A stretch of 64,000 nt of DNA from Gonocerus acuteangulatus. Its lineage: Eukaryota > Arthropoda > Insecta > Hemiptera > Coreidae. Below, in pieces: positions 33,291 through 44,620 of the stretch; position 1 is the first letter of the stretch; each line of letters begins with the position of its first letter. The stretch is from contig OX328130.1 in assembly GCA_946811695.1 (NCBI GenBank), positions 76,405,599 to 76,469,598 of the forward strand. The letters are read 5' to 3'. Both the position numbers and the translations under genes were made by a program. The notes beneath the pieces were generated by a model. That model did no database searches. It was not told the DNA's origin and worked only from the letters and a program-made list of their open reading frames with translations.

Positions 33291-33375
33291 CGTCGGCCGC
33301 TGTCGGTGAACCGATTTCGGATCGGATCGGGAGAAATACGGGAGCAATGTAGTAAATGAATTGCATCGTATTATC
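33291..33375. mobile_element. fragment of the GATCCGAT MITE family
   Basis: TTTCGGATCGGATCGGGAGAAATACGGG matches the right end of 39519-40193. Confidence 0.6.
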
Positions 33376-34221
33376 CTTGCGCTGCTTCCTAAATACAGGC
33401 CTGAAAGTATAATATTACTAGCGAAATCGGAGAAACGTTTCACTATTTCCATGCGAACATTCGTACCGCTTAACATCGTTATGGCCGATGTCGAAACCCC
33501 ATAAAGCTCGGGGGGGAGATAAAAGTGTAAATAACAAAAGGCTTAAATTGAAAATGGTACTTCTCTATTTTTAATGTTTTTATTTTCGTTAAGCGATTAC
33601 GGGGCAAGGCGGCTGGTTGATGGTTCCCTTTCATTGCCGGCAGCGAAAAAAAATTTAACTCCTTTTAGTCCACGAGGTTTTTTGCTTTTTCTTTTCAATT
33701 ATGTCCGTGCTGGTTCTCCTTCGTAGCTAATTTATTTCGCACGGTTTAATGTTCTAAACTTTCTCATTAACATAGCATGGACGTATAAAGGAAATAATTT
33801 CGGGACGGGCTGGGAGCATTTCGGGGGGGGGGGGGGTCGGAACATTACGGGTTATAAAATACTAACAATCTAGAAATTGGACTAGTTAGCCAAAGAAACC
33901 CGCTACTACACACACAAAAAAAATTTCGACACTAAGTGATATTATTTAATTAATTTTTATGGTTTTTATGACACATTTTAACCGATTAAATGTAAATTTT
34001 GAGGGAGGAGGGGAGGCCTGCAGCCCCCTCAGCTACCCCCTTACATAGGGATAAATAAAATTAGCGTTATAATCATTAGAAACTAATAGAAAATATGTCT
34101 TTTTTAGATTTTTGAGTAAGGCTGATATAGCAGAATTAAAAATGCAAAACATTTAAAGAAATATTTGTAGTAAAAAAGCTCATATTATTTTATTTAATTA
34201 TTTTTCTTTGATTTGCCAACT

Positions 34222-34378
34222 TCTGGGCTATAAGCGCCGGGCTATCTACAGGTTGCCACCCTTTAAAAATGCCCAAGACACGTGGTATGGTCACCCATCC
34301 TAGCCCTGGCCACAGTCAACGTTCCATAAAATCTGCGTGTACCGGTGTAATCAAAGATGATCGGGAGCTTGTACATAT
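34222..34378 (-). mobile_element. 5S rRNA-derived SINE
   Basis: Read on -, CTCCCGATCATCTTTGATTAC parallels the CCCGATCTCGTCTGATC part of 5S rRNA and GGCTAGGATGGGTGACCATA its GGATGGGTGACCG part. Then come GGGTGGCAACCTGTAGATAG and GCCCGGCGCTTATAG. This fits the SINE3 type, whose head is 5S rRNA. Confidence 0.7.
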
Positions 34379-34398
34379 TATTTTTGTTTATTACTGTA

Positions 34399-34952
34399 CA
34401 GGGTGAGATCTTATAACTTTAGGGGTTTATTCTGCACCTCATTTCTAGTTAGGTGGCGCAGAAATGAGCGTTCTATCTATATATGTAGCAGAGCTACTCA
34501 AACTTTTTTCTATTTTAAAAACTCTTGTTTCTTTTTTTTTTTTTATGAAAAACTTCTTGTTTTCCGGATTACTGGTTAATGTATCGTAAATAACGATCAC
34601 ATTTTTAGAATTTACATTAAATTTCCAAAAAGAAACACCCGTTATTGAAATATTGCCATGTATATTCGGAGCTATACCAAAAGCCATACAGATGTGAACT
34701 ATTGATTTTAGTGTTTTCTTAAAGTATTCAATATTTTACGATTCTAAAAATGTGGTAATAATTTACGATACATTAACCAGAAATCTGGAAAACACAGTTT
34801 TCCATAAAAAAGCCAATAGTTTTGAAAATATACAAAACTTTGAGTAGCTCTGCTACATGTTGAGATAGGACGTTAATTTCTGTGTCACTGAACAACAAAT
34901 GGGATGCAGAATAAACCCCTGAAATTATGACATTTCAATGCGGGACGCCCTG
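34399..34952. mobile_element. mariner-type palindromic MITE
   Basis: Ends CAGGGTG/CGCCCTG lie between TA dinucleotides (34397-34398 and 34953-34954). Arms of about 250 bp are inverted copies (GGGGTTTATTCTGCA, TAGCAGAGCTACTCAAA, TTCCGGATTACTGGTTAATG). TA targets and CAGGGTG-like ends fit Tc1/mariner derivatives. Confidence 0.85.
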
Positions 34953-35389
34953 TATAAATGACTTCATTTCTTGAAAGTAATGACTTGTTTTCCGGTTACT
35001 CAATTTAGTTGTATACAACATTAGTAGGAACGGAGAAGCAAAAAGCCTGGAAGATTGATTCTAAATGGACCGTTCAAATCAGTAATTAGGCCGGCGGGAG
35101 TATGCGTGCCTGTCTGTTTCAGCTGGTGAGTGAGCTGTGTAGGGGAAAAAATGGGAGGGGAAAAAGAAGAAAGAAACAACCGAAAGAAAAAGGAGCCGGC
35201 AGGGATAATGAAATATTAAAAATATTTTTTTGAGAGAGAGCCGGTAGGTAGTGTGTAATTATGGGGGGGGGGGTAGGTCTGGAGGTAAAACCCGGGCGGT
35301 GATTACGGGGGGAACTGTCAACCTTTGCTATCTATTACCTCTAGAAGGGGATGTTTCAATTATAGTTCTTCTCCAGGTATCGGGGCTGG

Positions 35390-36180
35390 AGCTGGAGGGC
35401 ACAGGAAAGCAGCTGATGCATAGGTGAGTCTGTAGTTGGATGTGGAAGTAGGATTTGGGATGGCTTAATGCGTTGGATACAGGTGTCCGTAGTCGGATAC
35501 AGGGAGTTCTACGGGAATCGGTGCTGGATTTAAGGATGTCGCCCGCAGCAAAGAGTTAAGCACTTGAAGGATACGGAGTCCGAAGCTGGATGTGGAAGTA
35601 GGAGTTGGGATGGCTTAATGCGTTGGATACAGGTGTCCGTAGTCGGATACAGGAAATCCTACAGGAATTAGGGCAGGATTTGGAGGATGTCGCCCGCTGC
35701 GAAGAGTTAGGCACTTGAAGGATACGGAGTCTGAAGCTGGATGTGGAAGTAGGAGTTGGGATGGCTAAAGGCGATGGATACGGGTGTCAGTAGTCGGATA
35801 CAGGGAGTACTACAGGAATCAGGGCTGGATTTGGAGGATATCTTTAGGTGGAAGGAGTAAAGCAGCTGAAGGATACGGAGTCCGAAGCTGGTTGTGGAAG
35901 TAGGAGTTGGGATGGCTTAAGGCGTTGGATACAGGTGTGGGTAGTCGGATACAGGGAGTCCTGCAGGAATCAGGGCTGGATTTGGAGGATATCATTAGGC
36001 GGAAGGAGTAAAGCAGCTGCAGGATGGGTGAGTCCGAAGCTGGCTGCAGAAGTCAAGGTTTTGCTGTATTAACACGTTGGATGCAGCATCAGTAGAGGGC
36101 TTCAGGCGACCCTTTAGGAATCAAGGCTGGAGTTGGAGGAAGAAAGCTGAAGTATACGGAGTCCGATGCGGAAGTAGGTG
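35390..36180 (+). repeat. minisatellite of about 150-bp units, five copies
   Basis: Units share GCTGGATGTGGAAGTAGGAG, GTAGTCGGATACAGG and AAGGATACGGAGTC, starting near 35437, 35588, 35738, 35890 and 36043. GC-rich relative to the surroundings. The 74-codon frame at 35848 is not conserved between units. Confidence 0.85.
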
Positions 36181-36287
36181 TTAACGCAGTAGATACGACT
36201 GGATCTGGGGTAATGTTTCAAACCCAGGAAATCCTCTCATTGAAATGATATAATACCTGCGCCCCCATATATAAGTATGGATTTAGG

Positions 36288-36575
36288 CACTGGTTAGCTC
36301 AGTGGTAGAGCACTGGACTAATATGCTGGTGGACCTGAGTTCAAATCCCGAGCAAGCACTAAAGATTTTTTCTTCTAGTGTCTTCGTTCATGGTTTGAAT
36401 TCGGCCTCCCTGGCCGTCCCTAGGCCAACCCAGCCTTATATAATTTATTAATGGTTACCTTGGTGCTAATGACCCTAGCAGTCAAAGCATCAAGTGGAAA
36501 ATCAGGCGGTTTGAGCATAGTACTGACCACACTATCGCCCTATTCCCTGGCTTGTTACGGGACTAATTATTTTTT
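36288..36575 (+). mobile_element. SINE family A
   Basis: Head GGTTAGCTCAGTGGTAGAGC with loop CTAATAT, B box GAGTTCAAATCCC, full body and end TTACGGGACTAATTATTTTTT. The T-rich tail is typical of this family. Confidence 0.9.
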
Positions 36576-36879
36576 CATTTATAGGCACTGGTATCGCTAG
36601 TTTTAACTTTTTTATATATCTGTTCTACGAAAGCATTTCTTTAGTAGCTACTAGGTTGTTGCAGCTCTCATGGTATATTTATTGTTAATATTAAGTGCTA
36701 TATTATTATTATATCTTTAATAGTAGTGTTATATTTAATGATTTTTTGTACTTTCAAATAAATATGTTCCTTGAAATGGTCACATGTTTTGTTCGTCAAA
36801 CGCTCCCTCAAAGAGGTAATAATTTCAAAACACATTTCCGATCTGTGTAGAAGAAAAAAGAGATGATGAAACCATAAAA

Positions 36880-37850
36880 ATTATGAAGCGTCCAGCACAA
36901 AATGGAATGACGTATGACATGATCCAAGCACAAACAAAATCAGCCAAATACAAAATTCTACAGCTGTACAACAATATTTGGAGACTTTCGAAACAAGCAA
37001 CCAGTATCCAGGTTCTAAATCTAGGAAGATGCTTGAGTGAAGCCATACACTTCAGACCAGTTTCAATCAGGATTTGTGTTTGCCAAATATTTGAAGGACA
37101 GGAAATTCATAAAAAGGCACCATAAAAAGGCAGGGACCTCACTCTACAGATTTTATTACCAATTGACAGGAATCCCCCAGGGGAGTGTTCTAAGCAACAC
37201 ACTATTTGCCTTAGCCATACATCAAATCTAAAGACTGCATAATAGCCAAAACATTTCCAGATAGCCCTAAAAACTGCAAAGAATACAGGATTCCAATCTT
37301 CTCCGGAAAAAAAAATCATATGATCGCCAAATGTAAGTGGCGCGTATGTATATAAGATTTTTATAAAACCTCCATCAGAGCGACTCAAACTTCTCAAAGT
37401 ATTAGCAAATACAAAATGGGGGCTGACCGAAGACCTCCTTTACTCTATACAAAGCTGTGGTAGTATCAAAAATTGATTACGCTATTATAATATACGGATC
37501 GGTTAGACTCCTTTAGTTGAACAAACTAGACGCTGTTCACCACGCGGGGATCAGAATAGCTATAGGAGCTTTTCGTGCTAGCCCAACTCAATCTATATGT
37601 GCTGATAATGGATTAACTCCTCAAATCTTTAGAAGACAACGGCTCGCAGCCGAAAATTCGAAACCATCCCTTCATCCACAAAGCCAATAAGAATTCGCAT
37701 GAATACAATAACTGCATTTGTACTGCGAAACAATACAAACCACCCATAATTTTCCCACCATGGACCATAAAACAACCAAAAATATATTCATCGTCAAAAA
37801 AACTAAAGAAAAACTCCCAATACAAGAGGCAAAGTAAAAATTACTTATAG
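36880..37850 (+). pseudogene. decayed Jockey/I-like LINE reverse transcriptase
   Basis: Pieces in several frames: KRPAQNGMTYDMIQAQTKSA and ILQLYNNIW (early RT), FKRHHKKAG region, LTGIPQGSVLSNTLFALAI (motif B), KLLKVLANTKWGLTEDLL, then RIAIGAFRASPTQSIC and LTPQIFRRQRLAAE. The last two match VLANTKWGADRKVLL and LALGAFRSSPICSLN of the LINE at 57743-60095. Motif A and the YVDD box are lost. Many frameshifts. Confidence 0.75.
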
Positions 37851-38010
37851 AAAACACGTAAGAAAAGTGTGAATAGACAGCATTGAGAATGACACTTATC
37901 ACTCTAAAGTGTTAATAATGTAATTTTTTTATTAATTTTGTTAACCCTTACCTCGTTTGTATTGTCCTCCTTTTACATTTTAGTAATTTGGTTATATATT
38001 TAGTAATTTA

Positions 38011-39230
38011 GGGGCGAGGTTAGCTCAGTGGTAGAGCACTGGACTAATAAGCTAGGGGGCGAGGTTAGCTCAGTGGTAGAGCACTGGACTAATAAGCTAG
38101 GGGGCGAGGTTAGCTCAGTGGTAGAGCACTGGACTAATAAGCTAGGGGGCGAGGTTAGCTCAGTGGTAGAGCACTGGACTAATAAGCTAGGGGGCGAGGT
38201 TAGCTCAGTGGTAGAGCACTGGACTAATAAGCTAGGGGGCGAGGTTAGCTCAGTGGTAGAGCACTGGACTAATAAGCTAGGGGGCGAGGTTAGCTCAGTG
38301 GTAGAGCACTGGACTAATAAGCTAGGGGGCGAGGTTAGCTCAGTGGTAGAGCACTGGACTAATAAGCTAGGGGGCGAGGTTAGCTCAGTGGTAGAGCACT
38401 GGACTAATAAGCTAGGGGGCGAGGTTAGCTCAGTGGTAGAGCACTGGACTAATAAGCTAGGGGGCGAGGTTAGCTCAGTGGTAGAGCACTGGACTAATAA
38501 GCTAGGGGGCGAGGTTAGCTCAGTGGTAGAGCACTGGACTAATAAGCTAGGGGGCGAGGTTAGCTCAGTGGTAGAGCACTGGACTAATAAGCTAGGGGGC
38601 GAGGTTAGCTCAGTGGTAGAGCACTGGACTAATAAGCTAGGGGGCGAGGTTAGCTCAGTGGTAGAGCACTGGACTAATAAGCTAGGGGGCGAGGTTAGCT
38701 CAGTGGTAGAGCACTGGACTAATAAGCTAGGGGGCGAGGTTAGCTCAGTGGTAGAGCACTGGACTAATAAGCTAGGGGGCGAGGTTAGCTCAGTGGTAGA
38801 GCACTGGACTAATAAGCTAGGGGGCGAGGTTAGCTCAGTGGTAGAGCACTGGACTAATGAGCTAGGGGGCGAGGTTAGCTCAGTGGTAGAGCACTGGACT
38901 AATAAGCTAGGGGGCGAGGTTAGCTCAGTGGTAGAGCACTGGACTAATAAGCTGGAGGCCTGAGTTCAAATCTAGAGCATATTACTAAAGATTTTTTCTT
39001 CTAGTGTCTTCGTTAATGGGTTCAATTCGGCCTCCCTGACCGTCCCTAGGCCAACCCAGCCTTTAATTAATTTAATAATGGGTACCTTGGTTGGTGCTAA
39101 TGAGCATAGTACTGACCACACTATCTGCCTAGTGTGCCGTATGGTCATGAATCAGATACCTCTATAGTATCTGCCCCTCGGGGCCCTCATGGCCTGTTAC
39201 GGGACTGATTTTTTTTTTATTTTTTGATTT
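38011..39230 (+). mobile_element. SINE family A preceded by 20 tandem copies of its head
   Basis: The 45-bp unit GGGGCGAGGTTAGCTCAGTG...TAATAAGCTAG repeats from 38011 every 45 bp. The 21st unit (38911) runs into a complete SINE body (box B GAGTTCAAATC, then to GGCCTGTTACGGGACTGA) and a T-rich tail. Units are nearly identical; one near 38858 has TAATGAG. Each unit holds an A box but no B box. The 311-codon open frame over the array (repeating VVEHWTNKLGGEVSS) exists because 45 is a multiple of three and is not a gene. Confidence 0.95.
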
Positions 39231-39365
39231 TTTTTATTTAGTAATTTCGTTTACAAATTGTGGCCTATTCGGTTGTTTTTATTTATGACTCCTCATAACG
39301 TTCCATTCGGCTGTCCCATGAGCTGGTCGCCAATGTTGTATTCTATAAGGAGAAATATATATTTA

Positions 39366-39442
39366 TTTTTCTTCGGAATCGAACCCACCATCTCTCGCTT
39401 ATGAATCCAAGGCGCTAGCCAGTAGACCACGGGAAACCTCTA
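39366..39442 (-). mobile_element. SINE family B head fragment
   Basis: GGAATCGAACCCACCATCTC ... GCGCTAGCCAGTAGACCACG is the complement of the tRNA-like head; the body is missing. Confidence 0.75.
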
Positions 39443-39518
39443 CAAGTAGACAATCTTTTAAAATATGGGGTTCCTTGGAATTCCATGTGAATAATTATGG
39501 AATGCTATGTTGGGACCT

Positions 39519-40193
39519 TAAGGCTGCACCTACCCGATCCGATCCGATCTGATATCGTTTGACTGACAACGACCGTCATGTGTGCCTACATTGGTCCCGA
39601 CCCGATCTGATCCGATTTAGTCACAGCTCGTCAGTAATGGCCTCGTAGTGAAGTAAAAATGAGTGATTAATTTAAGAAATACCACCTAATAAGCTTACAT
39701 CTTAATATAGCAGTTAATTTTTAACGGCTACACTACCTATGATAAGTGAAGCATCAGTATACATATTTTAAATTTTTTTTTTAGAAAGGTAGCTAGAAGG
39801 TAATAAGCATTTGAAGGTTATAAACATTGGATGGTTATAAACATGTTTCCACGTAATTTAATAAACAAGGGAAAACAAAAAAAACAAAAATGTGAATTGA
39901 CAAATTTTATTTCATAATTTAAAAAAAAAGTGAATGGAAATCGGTTAAGATTTAGAACCTGTAGACCTTTTTGAAACACAATGTGTGGGTTGGCGCCATT
40001 TTGCGTCGTCGGTCCGAAATCGGTCGAGAAACAAACAAGTTTGAACGGCCGAGAATCGGTAATCGTCGGATCGGGTCAATTGGGACCAATGTAGGCACCT
40101 CCATTAAGTTGCTTGTGTTGCTCTTTCTCCTAACAGTCGGTGGCCATCAGATCGGATCGGGAGAAACACGGGTCCAATATAGGTGCGGCCCTA
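39519..40193. mobile_element. GATCCGAT-rich MITE, best copy
   Basis: TAAGGCTGCACCTA at the left and TAGGTGCGGCCCTA at the right are inverted ends, followed inward by GATCCGATCCGATCTGAT and its complement. Internal block TTTTTGAAACACAATG is shared with 885-1505. No coding frame with known motifs. Confidence 0.75.
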
Positions 40194-40239
40194 GAAGTGG
40201 ATATGTGTTTATTAAATTAAATTAAAGTTGTAGCTACTT

Positions 40240-41840
40240 TTTGATTGGCAGGATGGTGATGGTTTTAACAATAAACAAAAAAAAAAATTATACAAGATAT
40301 GTATCTACCACAGTTTTATTTTGACGCACTTTCGAATAATTTAGCCTCATCTTCGGTGTTTTTTTAGACCTGATTCTCAGAGATTCAGACAGACAAACAT
40401 TTATTTTTCCTTCATTTTTTTTTTTTTTGCTATTTTTTCTATACCTTTTTACTTCATTTTCCCATGGATTCATTTAGTTACTTAGATCCTGTACAAAGGA
40501 TTCATACACTATGAAACGGTTTTCAGGTTAGGTCAAATTAAACATAGAATTAAACGATCCAATATACTTCATTGGAATAAATATATATATGTATTTATAC
40601 TGTTCAGGTTAAGATTACATATTTATACACAGATGAGCTTTACAATATAAATTAAAATATATTATCATCCAGGTATCAGCCATTTAACTGCACATCATGA
40701 AGAATTTTGTAAATCGGTTTATCTTAGCTACAATATTGAATACTGATATTATTGGGCAGTATAATTCAGAAAAATACAAACTATACAATGCAAAAATTAA
40801 GGAACTTTTATTCAATAAATTAGAAATAAAAAAAAAAGAAATGATGCTACTACAAGTGTAATGCCATCTAAATAATTTACAAAAAGAAATTAAGGAAATA
40901 AAATAAACCTCCAATTGTCCATATCCCTAAGGAACTAGTAGCTATTGTATTATTTTAATTTTTTTAATAATACTAGCTAAATATCAGATATACATTATAG
41001 TTATCTAGACATAGGGATCGTAGAATATACACAGCTCTTTTTTTTATTCTACAATTTATAATTATTATATATATTATTTGTATATATATATTTATACTAG
41101 AGATTAAGCTTCATTGATAAAACTCTAAAATCAAACAAAAAATAAAATATGTCAATTACATACAAGGAAGGGTTGGGGATAAGGGGATGGGACTAATGTA
41201 CAAATCACAAATAATTTCAACCCTATTTCTACAATATAACAATAACAATACAATGTACAAGCTTTTTCTTATCAATGATTGATAACAATACCATTCACTT
41301 CATTGATACAGTCTGATTCACGCACTGATATGTAGTCTACATGTCTTTTAGTTTTGTACGAGTAGCAGCTTTCGGTGGGCTTGGGACGGATCTTGTGACG
41401 TCACTTTAGACCAGCTGATCCTAGATCGGCGGAGTGTGAAGATCAAAAGGTTTTACCGGCGTCGGAACTTCTGGCGATCAAAATTCTCTAGTATAAACGT
41501 CACAATTGTGTACGTTTTCCTGTCATGAAGTCGAAAAGGATCTCTGTGGATTTTATGTACTTCTTAGGAATATAATTGTTTCTATAGGTTTCTCTAAAGA
41601 GTTTTTAGTGAAGGAAATCGATATTGACAGATTTTCTTCAATTTTTATAGTTCTGTTTTAATTGTAAGATATAACAAAAATATTTCCAGTATTTATGCTT
41701 AAAAATATTAATCTTTTAGAGGATATTTATAAACGTTAAATGTTGGGAACTTTTAGAGGTTTCATTAAAAAAAAAAAAAGACATTGTTCGTCTTGCCAAA
41801 ATAATTTTATCAAATATTTAATCTAATAATTGGTCTTTTC
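40240..41840. other. intergenic AT-rich DNA with one GC-richer patch
   Basis: No gene recognised. 41380-41480 is less AT-rich and contains TGACGTCA (41398-41405), a perfect CRE-type palindrome, within GATCTTGTGACGTCACTTTA. It could be a regulatory patch downstream of unc-4, but there is no second line of evidence. Confidence 0.35.
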
Positions 41841-41849
41841 CAAATTCTT

Positions 41850-42320
41850 ATGTATTTCGACAAGCTGAATCCAAATCCAGAGTCCGTTTCACTCAAGCGC
41901 GTCAGGTTTAATGTGTATATTTTGCAATGAATCTGCAGTCAAAAATTCATATGCAAAATAGACATATTTTTCCTTGAAATGATCTTGATTCTGAGCAGAT
42001 GGGCTGAAACAGACCTCGGATTCGAATTCAGTGACCCCCAAAACCATGGAAGCTCGAGTTATTTCTTCTTAAACGAGTTCATACGAAATTTTACCTTCAA
42101 ATGCTCTTAAACCTGACACAATGGGGTGAAACGGACTCTGGATTTGGATTCAGCGTGTCGAAGTCCATTAGAATATATATTAATGATGTCTTTGGAAAAT
42201 ACCATTTTTTCAATTTTGTGTGCCTGTGTTATGGATCGCAAAGATTAAACACTTTAGTCAGAACCTATTGTATTTACTACACAAATAAACTGCCAGAATC
42301 CTACAGGGCCTTTTCCTAAG
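41850..42320. mobile_element. unexpanded relative of the 25380-27150 element
   Basis: Arms CAAGCTGAATCCAAATCCAG and, inverted near 42135-42160, CTGGATTTGGATTCAGCGTG. The block CTTTGGAAAATACCA at 42191 matches 25445-25465 in reverse. Single arms, no tandem array. Confidence 0.7.
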
Positions 42321-42767
42321 GTTATTATCAGAACCTGAAGGTTGCTTTTTACTTTTCTGAATGTGAGGAAATGTTCTACCGCAGCGAACTCTAGGTTGTA
42401 CATTTAGAAACGAGTCAGGGCACTCAAATTGGTCATACGAGGACTGTTAATCCACAGAGATTCCTTTAGGTAGACATCTTGGAATTCATATATGTCCCTG
42501 ATTAGAGGATTGGTTGATCATAATCATAGTCATTTATTTGGAATGGCCTAGTTGATCATCTTCTGACCTCTCTTCTAGCTTGAAATGCTGTCCGTTGAAC
42601 ATTCTCAATTGGCTCCATAACACGAACGTCTCATTCCAACTGGACATCCGTGTAGTCTCTTTGGTCGGTGCGGATTCGAAACGTTCGTCCTTGAGATCCG
42701 TCGAAGGTCCAGGCAGTCCGGACCATCTCGGCAGTCCCGGATGACCCAGGAGGGTCTTGGGTCGTCC
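42321..42767 (-). other. probable unc-4 3' untranslated region
   Basis: It follows the TAG at 42768. 42600-42767 is GC-richer than the surroundings (ACCTTCGACGGATCTC on -). CCAAATAAATG near 42535 gives a candidate AATAAA. No other gene seen. Confidence 0.5.
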
Positions 42768-44620
42768 CTATGGACCCGATCTTGAGAGTAAGGACTCTAT
42801 GCTGAAGGGGTTCGGTCTCCTGCTGAGGTCCAAGGAGGTTGCTGGTGGACTTCCGTCGCCGACGACGTCTATTTCGATGTCGCGGGTCGCCCCGCTGCTT
42901 GCCACGCTGCAGCAGGAGGAACTGTCTTGGATACCGATGTCTGAGGATGAACTGCTTTTACCTGAAGAAATAAGAAATATTTAAAAAAACTGTAATTAAA
43001 TAAACTTGTATATTATCATATACAGAACATAATATATTCTTTCTTATTTTATAAACGTAATAATTGTCTAAAATTAAGCCAGAAACACGCTTTTATTATA
43101 GGGGTAAGTTAATAAAATGTGTCAGGAAAATCTGTAACAGCGGTGTGCGTTACGCAGGGCTTGAGCATCGGTGATCCAGAAGATTTTTTTCGCATTCAGC
43201 TCAGATTTACATTTTTTAACATTTGCAATATTTTAACACTGGTCGGAAGTCAATGAATAGTTTAGGGATTCGGCTAAGAGAAAACTTCAGATTTTCGAAA
43301 AAAATCTATATTGTGAGAGTCCACAATTATCCATGGTCACCTAAAAGTTACCGTGGTCTTCTTCCATCCCATTTGACATTTGTACCTAAAGAAGGTCCTC
43401 AAAGAACATACGAAAACGTTCAAAATCTGACGTTTTCTCTTAGCCAAATCATATCTATGCCTTGAATTCTCATGACCTTAACGGGACCTTAATCTCCGTC
43501 ACATTTTAAGCATTTGACATTTGTACCTAAAGAAGGTCCTCAAAGAACATACGAAAACGTTCAAAATCTGACGTTTTCTCTTAGCCAAATCATATCTATG
43601 CCTTGAATTCTCATGACCTTAACGGGACCTTAATCTCCGTCACATTTTAAGCATTTGTGTATTTGTTCATATTTTTTTGTTTCATAGATGAATCTTGTTC
43701 CGGCGGTTTGCCTTAGTTGCGAAGCCTAAATAATTAAAATAAAGCATTCCGTGTTCTATTAAAATTCGTTCAGACTTCAAGACAGCGAATAAATGACAGA
43801 CATAATTTATCCTGACTTTTTTTTTTTTTTTTTTTTTTTGTAGTATTACTTTAACATAAATATCCGTTAGTTTTTTCCACTTGATGAAGTCCACATTTTT
43901 TTTGCTGTTCGTTTTATGATTTTACATTTTATTTTATTTACTTTTTTTTGTTTACGCATTTATTTTTTCTTTCTGTATATAGTTTCATCATTACGCCACT
44001 CTCCTCAGCCCCTTCTTGCTCCAGTATTCCATAATACCACCCTATTCACTCTCTGCTTTACATTGATATGTACATATGTTTTATTTTATGATTTAACGTT
44101 TGTAAGTCGTGTTAGAGTTCAGTTTTTTTTTTTTTTTTTTTTTACTTATTGAGTGAGACTTTTATTTTTAATTTACATATTCGACTGAGTAAACTTGTAT
44201 GTTATGCTTGAGGGACAAAGAAATCCCGAATAAAAATAATACACGCAACCTTCTAAACGTTCTGAACATGGTAAGACACATTAGTGTCCCGAAAATATAG
44301 AATAGATATGGTCTTAGTACACGCCCTTGCAGAACACCTTCATAAAGATCCTCACCAGGTTGCGGATGCTGAGCCTCCCACTCCCTCCTCAGGGTCTCCA
44401 GGTCAACATTCACTCCCTTCGCGGCTAACTTCCTCTGCTGTCTCTCCAGGGATTTGAGGAGTTTCTTCTGCCGCCTTTCCTGTTCTTTCCTCCGGAGTTC
44501 CTCTTCGGGTATTGGCTCTCCAGAACAGGTGACGGGATGGGCGTTGTGAGCGGGTCGTCCAGGTCCTTTCTTCGTGTGTTCCTTCTTTCTCCACTTCGCT
44601 CGCCGGTTCTGGAACCAAAC
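42768..44620 (-). CDS. unc-4: Unc-4 homeodomain transcription factor, last two coding exons
   Basis: Exon at 44620-44356 (acceptor TTTCAG|GTT) starts at homeodomain residue 47: VWFQNRRAKWRKKE, with Gln50 and Asn51, then HTKKGPGRPAHNAHP and TCSGEPIPEEELRRKE, a signature of Unc-4/UNCX proteins, and a charged helix (ERRQKKLLKSLERQQ). The donor CCTG|GTGAGG leaves phase 1. The last exon is 42961-42768 (acceptor TTCTTCAG|GT) and completes a Gly codon. It encodes 63 more residues, ending RPNPFSIESLLSRSGP then TAG. FSIESLL is an eh1-type motif that recruits Groucho co-repressors. The protein is a nuclear repressor that specifies neuron identity in animals. Upstream exons (first 46 homeodomain residues and N terminus) were not found in the window. 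An AATAAA at about 42540 (-) may be the poly(A) signal. Confidence 0.93.
43379..43660 (+). repeat. 141-bp tandem duplication
   Basis: TTTGTACCTAAAGAAGGTCC ... AATCTCCGTCACATTTTAAG occurs at 43379 and again at 43520, nearly identical. It lies in the last unc-4 intron. The unit includes CCTAAAGAAGGTCCTC...ACGAAAACG, a weak echo of the hammerhead-like words elsewhere. 43262-43300 carries an inverted piece (GGCTAAGAGAAAAC). Confidence 0.8.

Noticed and set aside
35848..36072. Trp/Gly-rich 74-codon frame
   Set aside because: Part of the 150-bp minisatellite; the frame is not kept between units.
38011..38080. A functional tRNA gene cluster
   Set aside because: Units have only the 5' half of a tRNA and lack a T arm and acceptor closure; they continue into a SINE body.
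38028..38963. 311-codon open frame with a perfect 15-residue repeat
   Set aside because: It is the translation of the 45-bp SINE-head array. The unit is a multiple of three, so any frame without a stop stays open; there is no independent coding evidence.
41398..41405. CRE-type TGACGTCA as an unc-4 enhancer
   Set aside because: A single octamer in 1.6 kb of non-coding DNA; no cluster of sites or conservation data, so only noted in the feature text.
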